Source of the DNA: Streptomyces sp. NBC_01341
GTDB taxonomy: Bacteria; Actinomycetota; Actinomycetes; Streptomycetales; Streptomycetaceae
Assembly: GCF_035946055.1 (NCBI RefSeq)
Contig: NZ_CP108364.1
Span: forward strand, 6,386,001-6,450,000
DNA length: 64,000 bases
Direction of reading: 5' to 3'
Position 1 is the first letter of the stretch. The number at the start of each line of letters is the position of its first letter. Shown one piece after another: positions 49,216 to 58,494 of this stretch. The notes under the pieces are model-generated. The model was given only the letters and a program-made list of their open reading frames with translations. It did not search any database and was not told the origin of the DNA. The position numbers and the translations under genes are program-made.

Positions 49216-51044
49216 GCTCTCTCCTCGATCTCATCGGCCGTCCGAACCTGCCGGAGGCCGTCGACGACGGTGAGACCGTCCCGCGGGTCCGGTGCCGCGG
49301 CCTCGTCCTCGGTCTCGCGGGTGACGACCGCCCGGTAGCGCGGTTCGTCCCGCAGCAGTTCGCGGTGTGTGCCGGCTGCCACGACGGTGCCCTCGTGCAC
49401 CAGCACGACGCGGTCCGCCAGGTCCAGCAGCAGCGGGGACGACGCGAAGGCCACCGTGGTGCGACCCCGGCGCAGCCGTTCGATGCCGGCCGCGACCCTG
49501 GCCTCCGTGTGCGAGTCGACGGCCGAGGTCGGCTCGTCCAGTACGAGCGCCTCCGGATCGGTGACCAGCGAACGCGCCAGCGCGAGCCGTTGCCTCTGAC
49601 CGCCCGACAGTGACCTTCCACGCTCGGTGATACGGGTGCCCATGGGGTCGCCTGCCGTGTCGGCCGACGCCTGGGCCAGCGCGTCCAGCACGTCGCCGCA
49701 CTGGGCGGCGGCCAGCGCGTCGCCCGGCGGGACGGCACCCGATGACGGCACGTCCAGCAACTCGCGCAGCGTTCCCGAGAGGAGCACCGGGTCCTTGTCC
49801 TGCACCAGCACCGAGGCCCGCGCCGTCGCGAGCGGCAGATCGTCCAGTGGCACACCGCCGAGCAGCACGGAGGGAGACGCGGCCGCGTCGTCCTGACCGG
49901 CGTGACCGCCCAACCGTTCGGCGAGCCTGCCCGCCTCGTCGGGATCGCCGCAGACCACGGCCGTGAACAGGCCCTGCGGGGCCATGAGTCCGGTCACCGG
50001 GTCGTACAGGTCGCCCCGGGGTGCGGCATCGAGCGTGGAGGCACGGGTGGTGCGGTGCAGCGAGAGCACCCGCACCGCCCGCTGCGCGGAAGGACGCGAG
50101 AAGGAGTACGCCATCGCGATCTCCTCCACGTTGCGCAGCGGAAACAGCATCAGGGTCGCCGCGCTGTAGACGGTGACCAGCTGGCCGATGTCGATGCGGC
50201 CGTCCCTCGCCAGCGTCGCCCCGTACCAGACGAGCGAGATCAGCAGCACTCCCGGGAGGAACACCTGGACCGCGGAGATGACGGCCCACATGCGGGCGCT
50301 GCGCACAGCAGCTTCGCGGACCTCCTGGGAAGCCCGCCGGTAGCGGCCGAGGAACAGGTCCTCACCGCCGATGCCGCGCAGCACCCGGAGCCCGGCGACC
50401 GTGTCGGAGGCCAGCTCGGTGGCCCGGCCGGCCTTCTCGCGCTGGAGATCCGCCCTGCGAGTGGCCCGGGGGAGCAGCGGCAGGACGGCCAGGGCGAGGA
50501 CGGGTGTGGCGATCGCGACCAGCACGCCGAGCGTCGGCAGGTAGAGGACCAGCCCGACGCAGATGAGCACCAGGGCCGTGGCCGCGGCGGCGAACCGGGA
50601 CAGCGCCTCGACGAACCAGCCGATCTTCTCGACGTCGCCGGTGGACACGGCGACCACCTCGCCCGCGGCCACCCGCCGGGTCAGGGCCGAACCCAGTTCG
50701 GCGGTCTTGCGGGCCAGCAGTTGCTGCACGCGTGCGGCGGCCGTGATCCAGTTGGTGACCGCGGTCCGGTGGAGCATGGTGTCGCCCACGGCGATGAGGA
50801 CGCCGAGGACGAGCAGGAGACCACCGGCCAGCGCCAGGTCGCGGCCGGAACGGTCGATGACGGCCTGGACCGCGAATCCGACGGCGAGCGGGAGGCCCGC
50901 GATCGCGCAGTGGTGGAGCAGCCCCCAGGACAGGGACTTGAGCTGACCGGTGATCTGACTCCTTCCTAGCCACAACAGGAAACGGGGGCCGGACCGGACA
51001 TCAGGATCGCCGGGATCGGAGTACGGAAGATCGCGAATCTGCAT
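49212..51044 (-). CDS. ABC exporter subunit A (degenerate Walker A)
   Basis: A 610-residue half-transporter with a membrane domain (about 30-335) and an ATPase domain. The signature is intact (RGRSLSGGQRQRLALARSL) and Walker B is LVLDEPTSAVD. The Walker A position reads VCGDPDEAGRLAERLGG, without the GxxGxGKS/T lysine loop, and the switch His is replaced (FASSPLLLD instead of IAHRL). Its own site cannot hydrolyse ATP. It is complementary to subunit B, so the pair makes one active site of two. The ATG at 51044 begins QIRDLPYSDPGDPDVRSGPRFLLWL. Substrate unknown. Confidence 0.93.
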   Translation of the reverse strand: MQIRDLPYSDPGDPDVRSGPRFLLWLGRSQITGQLKSLSWGLLHHCAIAGLPLAVGFAVQAVIDRSGRDLALAGGLLLVLGVLIAVGDTMLHRTAVTNWITAAARVQQLLARKTAELGSALTRRVAAGEVVAVSTGDVEKIGWFVEALSRFAAAATALVLICVGLVLYLPTLGVLVAIATPVLALAVLPLLPRATRRADLQREKAGRATELASDTVAGLRVLRGIGGEDLFLGRYRRASQEVREAAVRSARMWAVISAVQVFLPGVLLISLVWYGATLARDGRIDIGQLVTVYSAATLMLFPLRNVEEIAMAYSFSRPSAQRAVRVLSLHRTTRASTLDAAPRGDLYDPVTGLMAPQGLFTAVVCGDPDEAGRLAERLGGHAGQDDAAASPSVLLGGVPLDDLPLATARASVLVQDKDPVLLSGTLRELLDVPSSGAVPPGDALAAAQCGDVLDALAQASADTAGDPMGTRITERGRSLSGGQRQRLALARSLVTDPEALVLDEPTSAVDSHTEARVAAGIERLRRGRTTVAFASSPLLLDLADRVVLVHEGTVVAAGTHRELLRDEPRYRAVVTRETEDEAAAPDPRDGLTVVDGLRQVRTADEIEERA

Positions 51045-51178
51045 GTCGTCCCAGGAATCGGATGGCGGAGGCCACGTGCGGACCACGTGGACCAGCGGGG
51101 GACCAAACCGTGCAAGCTTCGCGTCGTGACCCTGCCCGGGGCAACCGATTTGTTTCCGGGAAGCGGGCGCCGGAGCGG
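51045..51178. other. Intergenic with the exporter promoter
   Basis: About 130 bases between the end of the lactate dehydrogenase and the exporter start. A promoter is expected here unless the exporter is co-transcribed with the dehydrogenase, since both face the same way. No terminator was seen. Confidence 0.35.
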
Positions 51179-54121
51179 TCAGATGGCAGGCCGGGTCGCC
51201 TTCTCCAGTTCGATGAGCGCGGAGTGGTAGTGCCGCCCGGTCGCCCGGTCCATCCCGATCTCGCACATCCGGTTCGCCGACAGATACGCGTCGTACTCCC
51301 TGGTCCCGACCTCGGCGGCCTCCTTGACTGTCGCGGAGTCGGTGAGCTCCTTGTGCAGCAGGCCCCGGTCACCGGCGAAGGCACAGCAGCCCGCGTCGTC
51401 CGGGACGACGACCTCCTCGGCGCACGCCTCGGCCACCGCGTGCAGGTGGGCCGTATCGCCGAGATGTCCCATCGAGCAGGTCGGGTGCAGGACGGCGGAA
51501 CCCGTCCGGCGGAACACCGTCAGTGAGGGAAGCAGTTCGTCGGCCGCCCAGACGAGGGAGTCGACCACGGTCAGTTCCCGGTGCAGGGCCCGGTTGTCCT
51601 CGGTGAGGTACGGCACCACCTCGTGCGCGAGCCCGAGGGTGCAGGACGAGGCGTCGACCACCAGCGGCAGCGTGCCCCCGGCGGTCCATGCCCAGGCCGC
51701 CTCCACAATGCGGTTGGCCATGACGGCGTTGGCCGCGTCGTACCCCTTGGAGTGCCAGATCGTCGCGCAGCAGGTCCCCCTGACGTCCTCAGGGATCCAG
51801 ACGGGCTTCGCCGCCCGGGCGGAGAGGGAGACCACGGCCTCCGCGAGCGACAGGGCCCCCGCGTCCTCGGGACCGGCGAAGACGCGGTTCACACAGGCCG
51901 GGTAGTAGACGGCACGGGCGCCCGCCCGGGAGGTGGGCGGCAGCGTGCGGGAAGCGGCGCCAGGCATCGCGGGCAGCCACTCCGGCACCAGATCGGGGCG
52001 TACGACTCTGCGGGCCATTCTCGTGACGGACCCGAGGAGCCCGTCACCGGCCCTGCGGGACACGGCGCCCGCCACACCGACCGCCAGCCGGGCCGACGAC
52101 TCGACGACCTTGAAGTGCCGTGCCGTCAGGACCGCCGCACGCTCCTCCCGCGGGCTGTGCCGGCGATGGCGGAAATCCTTCATCATCGCCCCGGTGTCGA
52201 TACCGACCGGGCACGCGAGTTTGCAGGTGGAGTCCCCCGCGCAGGTGTCCACCGCGTCGTAGCCGTAGGCGTCCAACAGCTCCGCCTCGACGGGGGAGCC
52301 GTCCGGCTGGCGCAGCATCTCCCGGCGCAGCACGATGCGTTGGCGGGGCGTCGTGGTGAGGCCCTCGCTGGGGCAGGTGGGTTCGCAGAACCCGCATTCG
52401 ATGCACGGGTCGGCGACGGGCTCCACCCCGGGGATCGTCTTGAGCCCGCGCAGATGGGCCCTAGGATCGCGGTCGAGAACGACGCGCGGTGCCAGCACCC
52501 CGCCCGGGTCGATCGCCCGCTTCGTCCGCCACATGAGTTCCGTGGCGACAGGGCCCCACTCCCTCTCCAGGAACGGCGCGATGTTGCGGCCGGTCGCGTG
52601 TTCCGCCTTGAGCGACCCGTCGAAACGGTCGACGACGAGTGTGCAGAACTCGTCCATGAACGCGGCGTACCTGTCGACGTCGTCGGGCTTCGCCGCGTCG
52701 AAGGCGAGCAGGAAGTGCAGATTCCCATGGGCCGCATGGCCTGCCACGGCGGCGTCGAAACCGCGGACGGCCTGGAGGGCGAGCAATGCCTCGCAGGCCT
52801 CCGACAACCGGGAGGGCGGCACGGCGAAGTCCTCCGTGACGAGGGTCGTGCCCGCCGGGCGCGAGCCTCCTACCGCGGTCACGAACGCCTTGCGTGCCTT
52901 CCAGTAACCGGAGACGGTGCCCGGGTCCCGGGTGAAGCGGTTGGTGACGGAGACCGCCGGGGCCACGAGGCCGAGATCCGCGACGACCGAGGCGGCCACT
53001 CGCTCGTAGGCCGTCAGGGCGCTCTCGTCCGGGGCGCGGAACTCCACCAGAAGGGCCGTCGTGCCCTCCGGGAGCGCCGCCCAGTCGGAGGGCACACCCG
53101 AAACCCTGACCGAGGCACGCAGCGTGTTGCCGTCCATCAGCTCCACGGCGATCGCACCGGCCTCGTTGAACATCGGTACGGCGGCCGCCGCCGACACGAG
53201 GGAGGGGAAGAACAGCAGCGCGGACGCCACATGGCGGTCGAGCGGAAGGGTGTCGAAGACGACCTCGGAGATGAAGCCGAAGGTGCCTTCGGAGCCGACC
53301 ATGAGACCACGCAGGATCTCCACGGGTGTCGATCCGTCGAGGAACGCGTCGAGGCGATAGCCGTTGGTGTTCTTGATCTCGTACTTGGCGCGGATCCGTG
53401 CCGTGAGCCGCTCGTCGGCCTCGATCTCCGCCTTCAGCGCCAGGAGGTCGGTGCACAGGCGCGGCTCGGCGTGACGCAGCAGCTCGTCCGCGTCCGCCTC
53501 ACCGGTGTCGACCACCGTCCCGCTCGGCAGGACGAAGGTCAGGGAGGAGACCGTGCGGTAAGAATTCCTGGTGGTCCCGGCGGTCATCCCCGAGGCGTTG
53601 TTCGCCACGACGCCGCCCACGGTGCAGGCGATGGCACTGGCCGGGTCCGGGCCCAGGATCCGGCCGTGGCGGGCGAGTGCGGCATTGGCCCGCACGACGG
53701 TCGTCCCGGGCCGGATCCTTGCGCGGGAACCGCCGTCCAGGACCTCGACCCCCGTCCAGTGGCGGCGCACGTCGACGAGGATGTCCTCCCCCTGCGCCTG
53801 GCCGTTGAGGCTGGTGCCGGCGGCCCGGAAGACGACACTGCGGCCATGCCCGTGGGCGTAGGAGAGAATCGCCGAGACGTCGTCGAGGTCCTCGGGGACG
53901 AGCACGACCTGGGGCAGGAAGCGGTACGGGCTCGCGTCGGAGGCGTACCGCACGAGGTCGGAGACCTTCCACAGCACCTTCTCCGGACCGAGCAGCGCGG
54001 TCAGCCCGGCCCGGAGGTCCGCCGGTGTCCCGGACGCCTTCCAGTCAGGCACCCGATCGGGCGACGGAGCTCGCTCCGCACCGGGGCGGAGGGCTTCCGG
54101 CTTCGGCTCCAGGAGCGGCAT
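51179..54121 (-). CDS. Fused FAD/Fe-S D-lactate-type dehydrogenase
   Basis: A 980-residue fusion. The N-terminal half is an FAD-linked oxidase of the GlcD/D-LDH type (about 60-540): FRAAGTSLNGQAQG, ASAIACTVGGVVANNASGM, YEIKNTNGYRLDAFLDG, MVGSEGTFGFISEV and AVAGHAAHGNLHFLL. The C-terminal half is a GlpC/GlcF-like domain with two 4Fe-4S motifs, CIECGFCEPTCP and CAGDSTCKLACP, followed by two Cys-rich CCG-like domains (CCATIWHSKG and GCCAFAGDRG). It would oxidise D-lactate or glycolate and pass electrons to the quinone pool. Start: ATG 54121. It follows the MarR gene by 46 bases. Confidence 0.93.
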   Translation of the reverse strand: MPLLEPKPEALRPGAERAPSPDRVPDWKASGTPADLRAGLTALLGPEKVLWKVSDLVRYASDASPYRFLPQVVLVPEDLDDVSAILSYAHGHGRSVVFRAAGTSLNGQAQGEDILVDVRRHWTGVEVLDGGSRARIRPGTTVVRANAALARHGRILGPDPASAIACTVGGVVANNASGMTAGTTRNSYRTVSSLTFVLPSGTVVDTGEADADELLRHAEPRLCTDLLALKAEIEADERLTARIRAKYEIKNTNGYRLDAFLDGSTPVEILRGLMVGSEGTFGFISEVVFDTLPLDRHVASALLFFPSLVSAAAAVPMFNEAGAIAVELMDGNTLRASVRVSGVPSDWAALPEGTTALLVEFRAPDESALTAYERVAASVVADLGLVAPAVSVTNRFTRDPGTVSGYWKARKAFVTAVGGSRPAGTTLVTEDFAVPPSRLSEACEALLALQAVRGFDAAVAGHAAHGNLHFLLAFDAAKPDDVDRYAAFMDEFCTLVVDRFDGSLKAEHATGRNIAPFLEREWGPVATELMWRTKRAIDPGGVLAPRVVLDRDPRAHLRGLKTIPGVEPVADPCIECGFCEPTCPSEGLTTTPRQRIVLRREMLRQPDGSPVEAELLDAYGYDAVDTCAGDSTCKLACPVGIDTGAMMKDFRHRRHSPREERAAVLTARHFKVVESSARLAVGVAGAVSRRAGDGLLGSVTRMARRVVRPDLVPEWLPAMPGAASRTLPPTSRAGARAVYYPACVNRVFAGPEDAGALSLAEAVVSLSARAAKPVWIPEDVRGTCCATIWHSKGYDAANAVMANRIVEAAWAWTAGGTLPLVVDASSCTLGLAHEVVPYLTEDNRALHRELTVVDSLVWAADELLPSLTVFRRTGSAVLHPTCSMGHLGDTAHLHAVAEACAEEVVVPDDAGCCAFAGDRGLLHKELTDSATVKEAAEVGTREYDAYLSANRMCEIGMDRATGRHYHSALIELEKATRPAI

Positions 54122-54167
54122 GGCGAGTCCCCTCGACGGCGCGGGTGCGGGTGTCGCACCGCGAGTC

Positions 54168-54614
54168 TCAGCAGCGTCGGTGCTCCGGCATTCCGTCGAC
54201 CAGAGCGGTCAGCAGTCCGCCGAGCACCTCGCGCTGATCGGCGGTCAACGGAGCCAGGATCTCCTCCGCGGCCGCCTTGCGCGCGGCGCGCATCGAGCGG
54301 AGCACGGCCCGGCCCTCCTCCGTGATCTCGATGCGGACCACCCTGCGGTTGGTCGGGTCCGGCGCACGCCGCACCCGGCCGCTCGCCTCCAGGCCGTCCA
54401 CAAGGGTGGTCACGGCCCTGGGGACGACGTCCAGCCTCTGGGCCAGATCGGCCATGCGGGGTGGCCCGTCGTAGTGAGCGGTCGTTCGCAGCAGACGGAA
54501 CTGGGCCGGTGTGATGCCGATCGGCTCCAGCTGGCGGCTCTGGATGCGCTGGAGGCGGCGCGTGAGGCGCAGCAGTTGTTCGGCCAGCATGCCGTCGGAG
54601 TCGGGGGATTCCAT
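54168..54614 (-). CDS. MarR-family regulator
   Basis: A 148-residue winged-helix regulator. Helix 1 region is AEQLLRLTRRLQRIQSRQLEPIGITPAQFRLLR. The winged helix covers MADLAQRLDVVPRAVTTLVDGLEASGRVRRAPDPTNRRVVRIEITEEG (about residues 54-102). It is divergent from an ABC exporter, with a perfect 12-bp inverted repeat between their starts, and it stands 46 bases before the lactate dehydrogenase in the same direction. So it probably represses both itself (and perhaps the dehydrogenase) and the exporter, responding to a drug-like ligand. Confidence 0.93.
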   Translation of the reverse strand: MESPDSDGMLAEQLLRLTRRLQRIQSRQLEPIGITPAQFRLLRTTAHYDGPPRMADLAQRLDVVPRAVTTLVDGLEASGRVRRAPDPTNRRVVRIEITEEGRAVLRSMRAARKAAAEEILAPLTADQREVLGGLLTALVDGMPEHRRC

Positions 54615-54633
54615 GGGGGAACAATATCAGGAC

Positions 54634-54668
54634 ATAGCTCATTGTGTATAGAGGTAACAATGAGCTAT
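54634..54668. promoter_or_regulatory. MarR operator overlapping divergent promoters
   Basis: ATAGCTCATTGT-N11-ACAATGAGCTAT is a perfect 12-bp inverted repeat. On the plus strand, TTGTGT (54642-54647) and TATGCT (54665-54670) are 17 bases apart and could be the -35 and -10 of the exporter promoter. The mirror pair TTGTTA and TATGTC, 18 bases apart, serves MarR. A bound dimer would block both. Confidence 0.85.
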
Positions 54669-54765
54669 GCTCTCGAATCGGCTCCTGCGGCGGCCTCCGG
54701 GGCACACCCCCGCCCCGTAGGTCCGAGCCCGACCCGCGTCCCCACGCACGCTCTCGAAGGAGCCC

Positions 54766-56577
54766 ATGAAACCCGACGAACCCAGCTGGACACCCGCCGA
54801 CGCCGAGGCCGGGCAGCCGCCCGCCGAGCTGCGCCGCATCTTCCGGCTGTTCCGCCCCTACCGCGGCAGACTCGCCGTGGTCGCACTCCTGGTCGGCGCA
54901 TCCTCTCTGGTGTCGGTCGCCTCGCCCTTCCTCCTCCGCGAGATCCTGGACACCGCGATCCCCCAGGGACGCACGGGCCTGCTGACGCTGCTCGCCCTCG
55001 GCATGGTCCTCACCGCGGTGATGAACAGTGTCTTCGGCGTCCTGCAGACCCTCATCTCCACGACCGTCGGCCAGCGCGTCATGCACGACCTGCGCACCGC
55101 CGTCTACACACAACTGCAGCGGATGCCGCTCGCCTTCTTCACCCGGACCCGCACGGGTGAGGTGCAGTCGCGCATCGCCAACGACATCGGCGGGATGCAG
55201 GCGACGGTCACCTCCACCGCGACCTCCCTCGTCTCCAACCTCACCGCGGTCATCGCCACCGTGGTCGCCATGCTCGCGCTGGACTGGCGGCTCACCGTCG
55301 TCTCGCTGCTGCTCCTGCCGGTCTTCGTCTGGATCAGCCGTCGCGTGGGCCGGGAGCGCAAGAAGATCACCACCCACCGCCAGCGGCAGATGGCCGCCAT
55401 GGCTGCCACGGTCACCGAGTCGCTCTCGGTCAGCGGCATCCTGCTCGGTCGCACGATGGGCCGCTCGGACTCTCTCACGAGGGCCTTCACCGAGGAGTCG
55501 GAACGCCTGGTCGACCTCGAAGTGCGCTCCAACATGGCCGGACGCTGGCGGATGTCGACGATCGGAATCGTGATGGCGGCCATGCCCGCCGTCATCTACT
55601 GGGCGGCGGGGCTCACCCTCCAGTCGGGTGCCACCGGTGTCTCCATCGGGACGCTCGTCGCCTTCGTCTCGCTCCAGCAGGGGCTGTTCCGCCCGGCCGT
55701 GAGCCTGCTCTCCACCGGGGTGCAGATGCAGACATCGCTGGCCCTGTTCGCCCGCATCTTCGAGTACCTCGATCTGAAGGTGGACATCACCGAACCCGAC
55801 ACGCCGGTCCGCCTGGAGCACATCCGTGGCGAGGTCGCCTTCGAGGACGTCACCTTCAGCTACGACGAGAAGAGCGGCCCCACCCTGAGCGGTATCGACG
55901 TGACGGTACCGGCCGGGAACAGCCTGGCCGTCGTCGGTCCCACCGGATCGGGCAAGTCCACCCTGAGCTACCTGGTGCCGCGCCTGTACGACGTCACGGG
56001 CGGCCGCGTCACGATCGACGGCGTCGACGTGCGTGACCTCGACTTCGACACGCTCGCCCGCGCCGTGGGAGTGGTCTCCCAGGAGACCTACCTCTTCCAC
56101 GCGTCGGTCGCCGAGAACCTCCGCTTCGCCAAGCCGGAGGCCACCGACGAGGAGATCGAGGCCGCTGCCCGAGCCGCGCAGATCCACGAGCACATCGCCG
56201 GTCTGCCCGACGGCTACGACACCCTCGTGGGCGAGCGCGGCTACCGGTTCTCGGGCGGCGAGAAGCAGCGGCTGGCGATCGCCCGGACGATTCTCCGAAA
56301 CCCGCCCGTGCTGATTCTCGACGAGGCGACCAGCGCCCTCGACACCCGAACCGAACACGCCGTGCAACAGGCCATCGACGCCCTGTCCGAGGGCCGCACC
56401 ACGCTCACCATCGCGCACCGGCTGTCCACCGTCCGGGACGCGGACCAGATCGTGGTGCTGGACGAAGGCCGCGCGGCGGAGCGGGGCACGCACGAGGAGC
56501 TGCTCGCCAAGGACGGCCGCTATGCCGCCCTGATCCGCCGCGACAGCAGCGCGACCGCCCCCGCGGCCGCTGTCTGA
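54766..56577 (+). CDS. ABC multidrug-type exporter (half-transporter)
   Basis: A 603-residue exporter with six helices and an ATPase. It starts KPDEPSWTPADAEAGQPPAELRRIFRLFRPYRGRL. Walker A is VGPTGSGKST, Q-loop VSQETYL, signature FSGGEKQRLAIARTI, Walker B LILDEATSALD and the switch region IAHRL. All motifs are intact, so it can work as a homodimer, unlike the pair at 47-51 kb. The ATG has AAGGAG seven bases away. A MarR regulator and a clear operator are divergent upstream. Drug efflux is likely. Confidence 0.93.
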   Translation: MKPDEPSWTPADAEAGQPPAELRRIFRLFRPYRGRLAVVALLVGASSLVSVASPFLLREILDTAIPQGRTGLLTLLALGMVLTAVMNSVFGVLQTLISTTVGQRVMHDLRTAVYTQLQRMPLAFFTRTRTGEVQSRIANDIGGMQATVTSTATSLVSNLTAVIATVVAMLALDWRLTVVSLLLLPVFVWISRRVGRERKKITTHRQRQMAAMAATVTESLSVSGILLGRTMGRSDSLTRAFTEESERLVDLEVRSNMAGRWRMSTIGIVMAAMPAVIYWAAGLTLQSGATGVSIGTLVAFVSLQQGLFRPAVSLLSTGVQMQTSLALFARIFEYLDLKVDITEPDTPVRLEHIRGEVAFEDVTFSYDEKSGPTLSGIDVTVPAGNSLAVVGPTGSGKSTLSYLVPRLYDVTGGRVTIDGVDVRDLDFDTLARAVGVVSQETYLFHASVAENLRFAKPEATDEEIEAAARAAQIHEHIAGLPDGYDTLVGERGYRFSGGEKQRLAIARTILRNPPVLILDEATSALDTRTEHAVQQAIDALSEGRTTLTIAHRLSTVRDADQIVVLDEGRAAERGTHEELLAKDGRYAALIRRDSSATAPAAAV

Positions 56578-56867
56578 GAATCGAGCGGAAGCTACGGGGG
56601 CTGCGCCGCACGGCATGACCGCAGCCCAAGACAGCACTGCACGGCGTCGGCCTTCCCGGCTACCGCCCCTCGAGACGGCGCCGCGCCCAGGATCACGCCG
56701 TCGTCCACGCCGCCGCCGACGCCTGGACGAGCGCCGCCCGCACGAGCGATGGCACGGTGACCTCCTGCCGCCCCGTACTTCGTACGCCCCCGCGAGCTCT
56801 TCCGGCGTACGCCCGACGCGCGCACCGCACCGGTCACGTGATGCGTCTCGACCAGTGGACCGGGTGG
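56578..56867. other. Intergenic, no gene supported
   Basis: About 290 bases between the convergent exporter and flavoprotein genes. Short Arg/Ala-rich frames on both strands have no family features. No strong hairpin was found. Confidence 0.4.
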
Positions 56868-57950
56868 TCAGCCCAGGGCCGGAACGCCGACCAGCAGCCG
56901 GGTGACCGAGCGGGCTGCCGCCCGCCCGGCCCGATTGGCGCCGATGGTGCTGGCGGACGGGCCGTAGCCGACGAGATGGACGCGTGGATCCCGTACGGCC
57001 CGCGTCTCCTCGACGCGGATGCCGCCGCCGGGCTCGCGGAGCTTCAGTGGCGCCAGATGGCCGACGGCGGCGCGGAAGCCGGTCGCCCAGAGGATCACGT
57101 CGGCCTGCGCGGACCGGCCGTCGGACCAGGCGAGCCCATCCGGGGTGATCCGCTCGAACATCGGGAGGCGGTCCAGGATCCCCCGCTCGCGAGCGAGCCG
57201 TACGGCATCGTTGAGCGGCAGACCCGTCACGCTGACCACGCTCTGCGGCGGAAGTCCCCGGCGTACGCGCTCGTCCACCATGGCCACGGCGGCCCGGCCC
57301 ACATCCTCGCCGAAGGGTCCTTCCCGGAACACCGGGGGCCGACGGGTCACCCAGAACGTTTCCTCGGCCACCTCGGCGATCTCCATCAGATGCTGCGTAC
57401 CCGACGCGCCGCCGCCGACCACCGCGACCCGCAGGCCGGCGAACTCGGCGGGCCCCGGATAGTTCGCGGTGTGCAGCTGCCGGCCGAGGAAGGAGTCCTG
57501 GCCCGGATAGCGCGGCCAGAACGGACGGTCCCACGTGCCGGTGGCATTGACCAGTGCGCGCGTGGAGTACGTGCCTTCGGAGGTCTCGACCCGCAGATGT
57601 CCGCCGTCACCCTCGCGTACGGCGCTCACCTCGACGGGCCGGTGCACCCGCAGGCCGAACCGCCGCTCGTACACGTCGAAGTACTCGCCGATGACCTCGG
57701 ACGAAGGCCGGCTCCCGTCGGCGCCGGTGAGCTCCAGGCCCGGCAGTGAGTGCATGCCGTGCACCTTGCCGTAGGTGAGCGAGGGCCAGCGGAACTGCCA
57801 CGCACCGCCGGGGCGCGGGGCATGGTCGAGCACCGCGAAGTCCCGGCCGGGCTCGAGTCCGCTGCGGCGCAGGTGATACGCGGCGGACAGCCCCGCCTGA
57901 CCGGCGCCGATGACGACCACATCCAGTTCGCGGATCCCGATATCGTTCAC
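56868..57950 (-). CDS. FAD-dependent monooxygenase-type flavoprotein
   Basis: A 360-residue flavoprotein. FAD-binding GxGxxG is VVVIGAGQAGLSAAYHLRRSG, and NADPH-binding is VAVVGGGASGTQHLMEIAEV. LDHAPRPGGAWQFRWPSLTYG near the start is the substrate-side block of the flavin-containing monooxygenase/putative oxidoreductase CzcO type. VILWATGF and VHLVGYGPSASTIGANRAGR end the FAD site. The usual monooxygenase fingerprint (FxGxxxHxxx(F/W)) is partly present as FLGRQLHTANYPG. It starts at a GTG with a weak ribosome site. Substrate unknown. Confidence 0.88.
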   Translation of the reverse strand: MNDIGIRELDVVVIGAGQAGLSAAYHLRRSGLEPGRDFAVLDHAPRPGGAWQFRWPSLTYGKVHGMHSLPGLELTGADGSRPSSEVIGEYFDVYERRFGLRVHRPVEVSAVREGDGGHLRVETSEGTYSTRALVNATGTWDRPFWPRYPGQDSFLGRQLHTANYPGPAEFAGLRVAVVGGGASGTQHLMEIAEVAEETFWVTRRPPVFREGPFGEDVGRAAVAMVDERVRRGLPPQSVVSVTGLPLNDAVRLARERGILDRLPMFERITPDGLAWSDGRSAQADVILWATGFRAAVGHLAPLKLREPGGGIRVEETRAVRDPRVHLVGYGPSASTIGANRAGRAAARSVTRLLVGVPALG

Positions 57951-58071
57951 GCTTCTACCAACTGCGGGCGAGGCCCGTGTCTTCCCGGAGCTTCCGCCGT
58001 CGTGCCCGCCCCTGATCCGTTCGACGCGGGCAGACTTCGCACACTTCGGCCCCGCCCGGGAGAATGAGGCC

Positions 58072-58494
58072 ATGTCCGACACCTTTGCCACACACGTGCT
58101 CAGCGTCACCACGGGACGGTCCGAAACGGTCACGGACCTGACGGAGGACTGTGCCCAGTTCCTCGCCCGCTCGGCTCCCGGCCGGGACGGCCTGCTCAAC
58201 ATCTTCGTGCCCCACGCCACTGCCGGGATCGCGATTCTGGAGACGGGCGCCGGCAGCGACGACGACCTCCTCGCCGCTCTGCAGGACCTGCTCCCGGCCG
58301 ACGACCGCTGGCGCCACCGCCACGGCAGCCCGGGACACGGCCGCGACCACGTGCTCCCCGCCCTGGTGCCACCGCATGCGACCCTGCCGGTGATCGGCGG
58401 ACAACTGGAGCTCGGGACGTGGCAGTCCGTGTGCCTGGTGGATACCAACATCTCTAATTACAACCGTCAGGTGCGGTTGAGCTTCTTCGGCTAG
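58072..58494 (+). CDS. YjbQ-family (UPF0047) protein
   Basis: A 140-residue protein of the YjbQ family. Blocks are LLNIFVPHATAGIAILETG and DDRWRHRHGSPGHGRDHVLPALVPPHATLPVIGG, then GQLELGTWQSVCLVDTN. The conserved His and Asp residues may bind a metal. Some members have weak thiamine-phosphate synthase activity. It is divergent from the flavoprotein. Length is normal. Confidence 0.9.
   Translation: MSDTFATHVLSVTTGRSETVTDLTEDCAQFLARSAPGRDGLLNIFVPHATAGIAILETGAGSDDDLLAALQDLLPADDRWRHRHGSPGHGRDHVLPALVPPHATLPVIGGQLELGTWQSVCLVDTNISNYNRQVRLSFFG

Noticed and set aside
46294..49338. A 1014-codon open frame on the plus strand
   Set aside because: It lies antisense to NDH-2 and the ABC exporter gene, and is rich in Arg, Gly, Gln and His. 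This is a typical shadow of GC-rich coding DNA.
54001..57534. An 1177-codon minus-strand frame covering the second ABC exporter
   Set aside because: It crosses the exporter, MarR and flavoprotein regions in the wrong frame. No family sequence is found and the exporter on the plus strand is complete.
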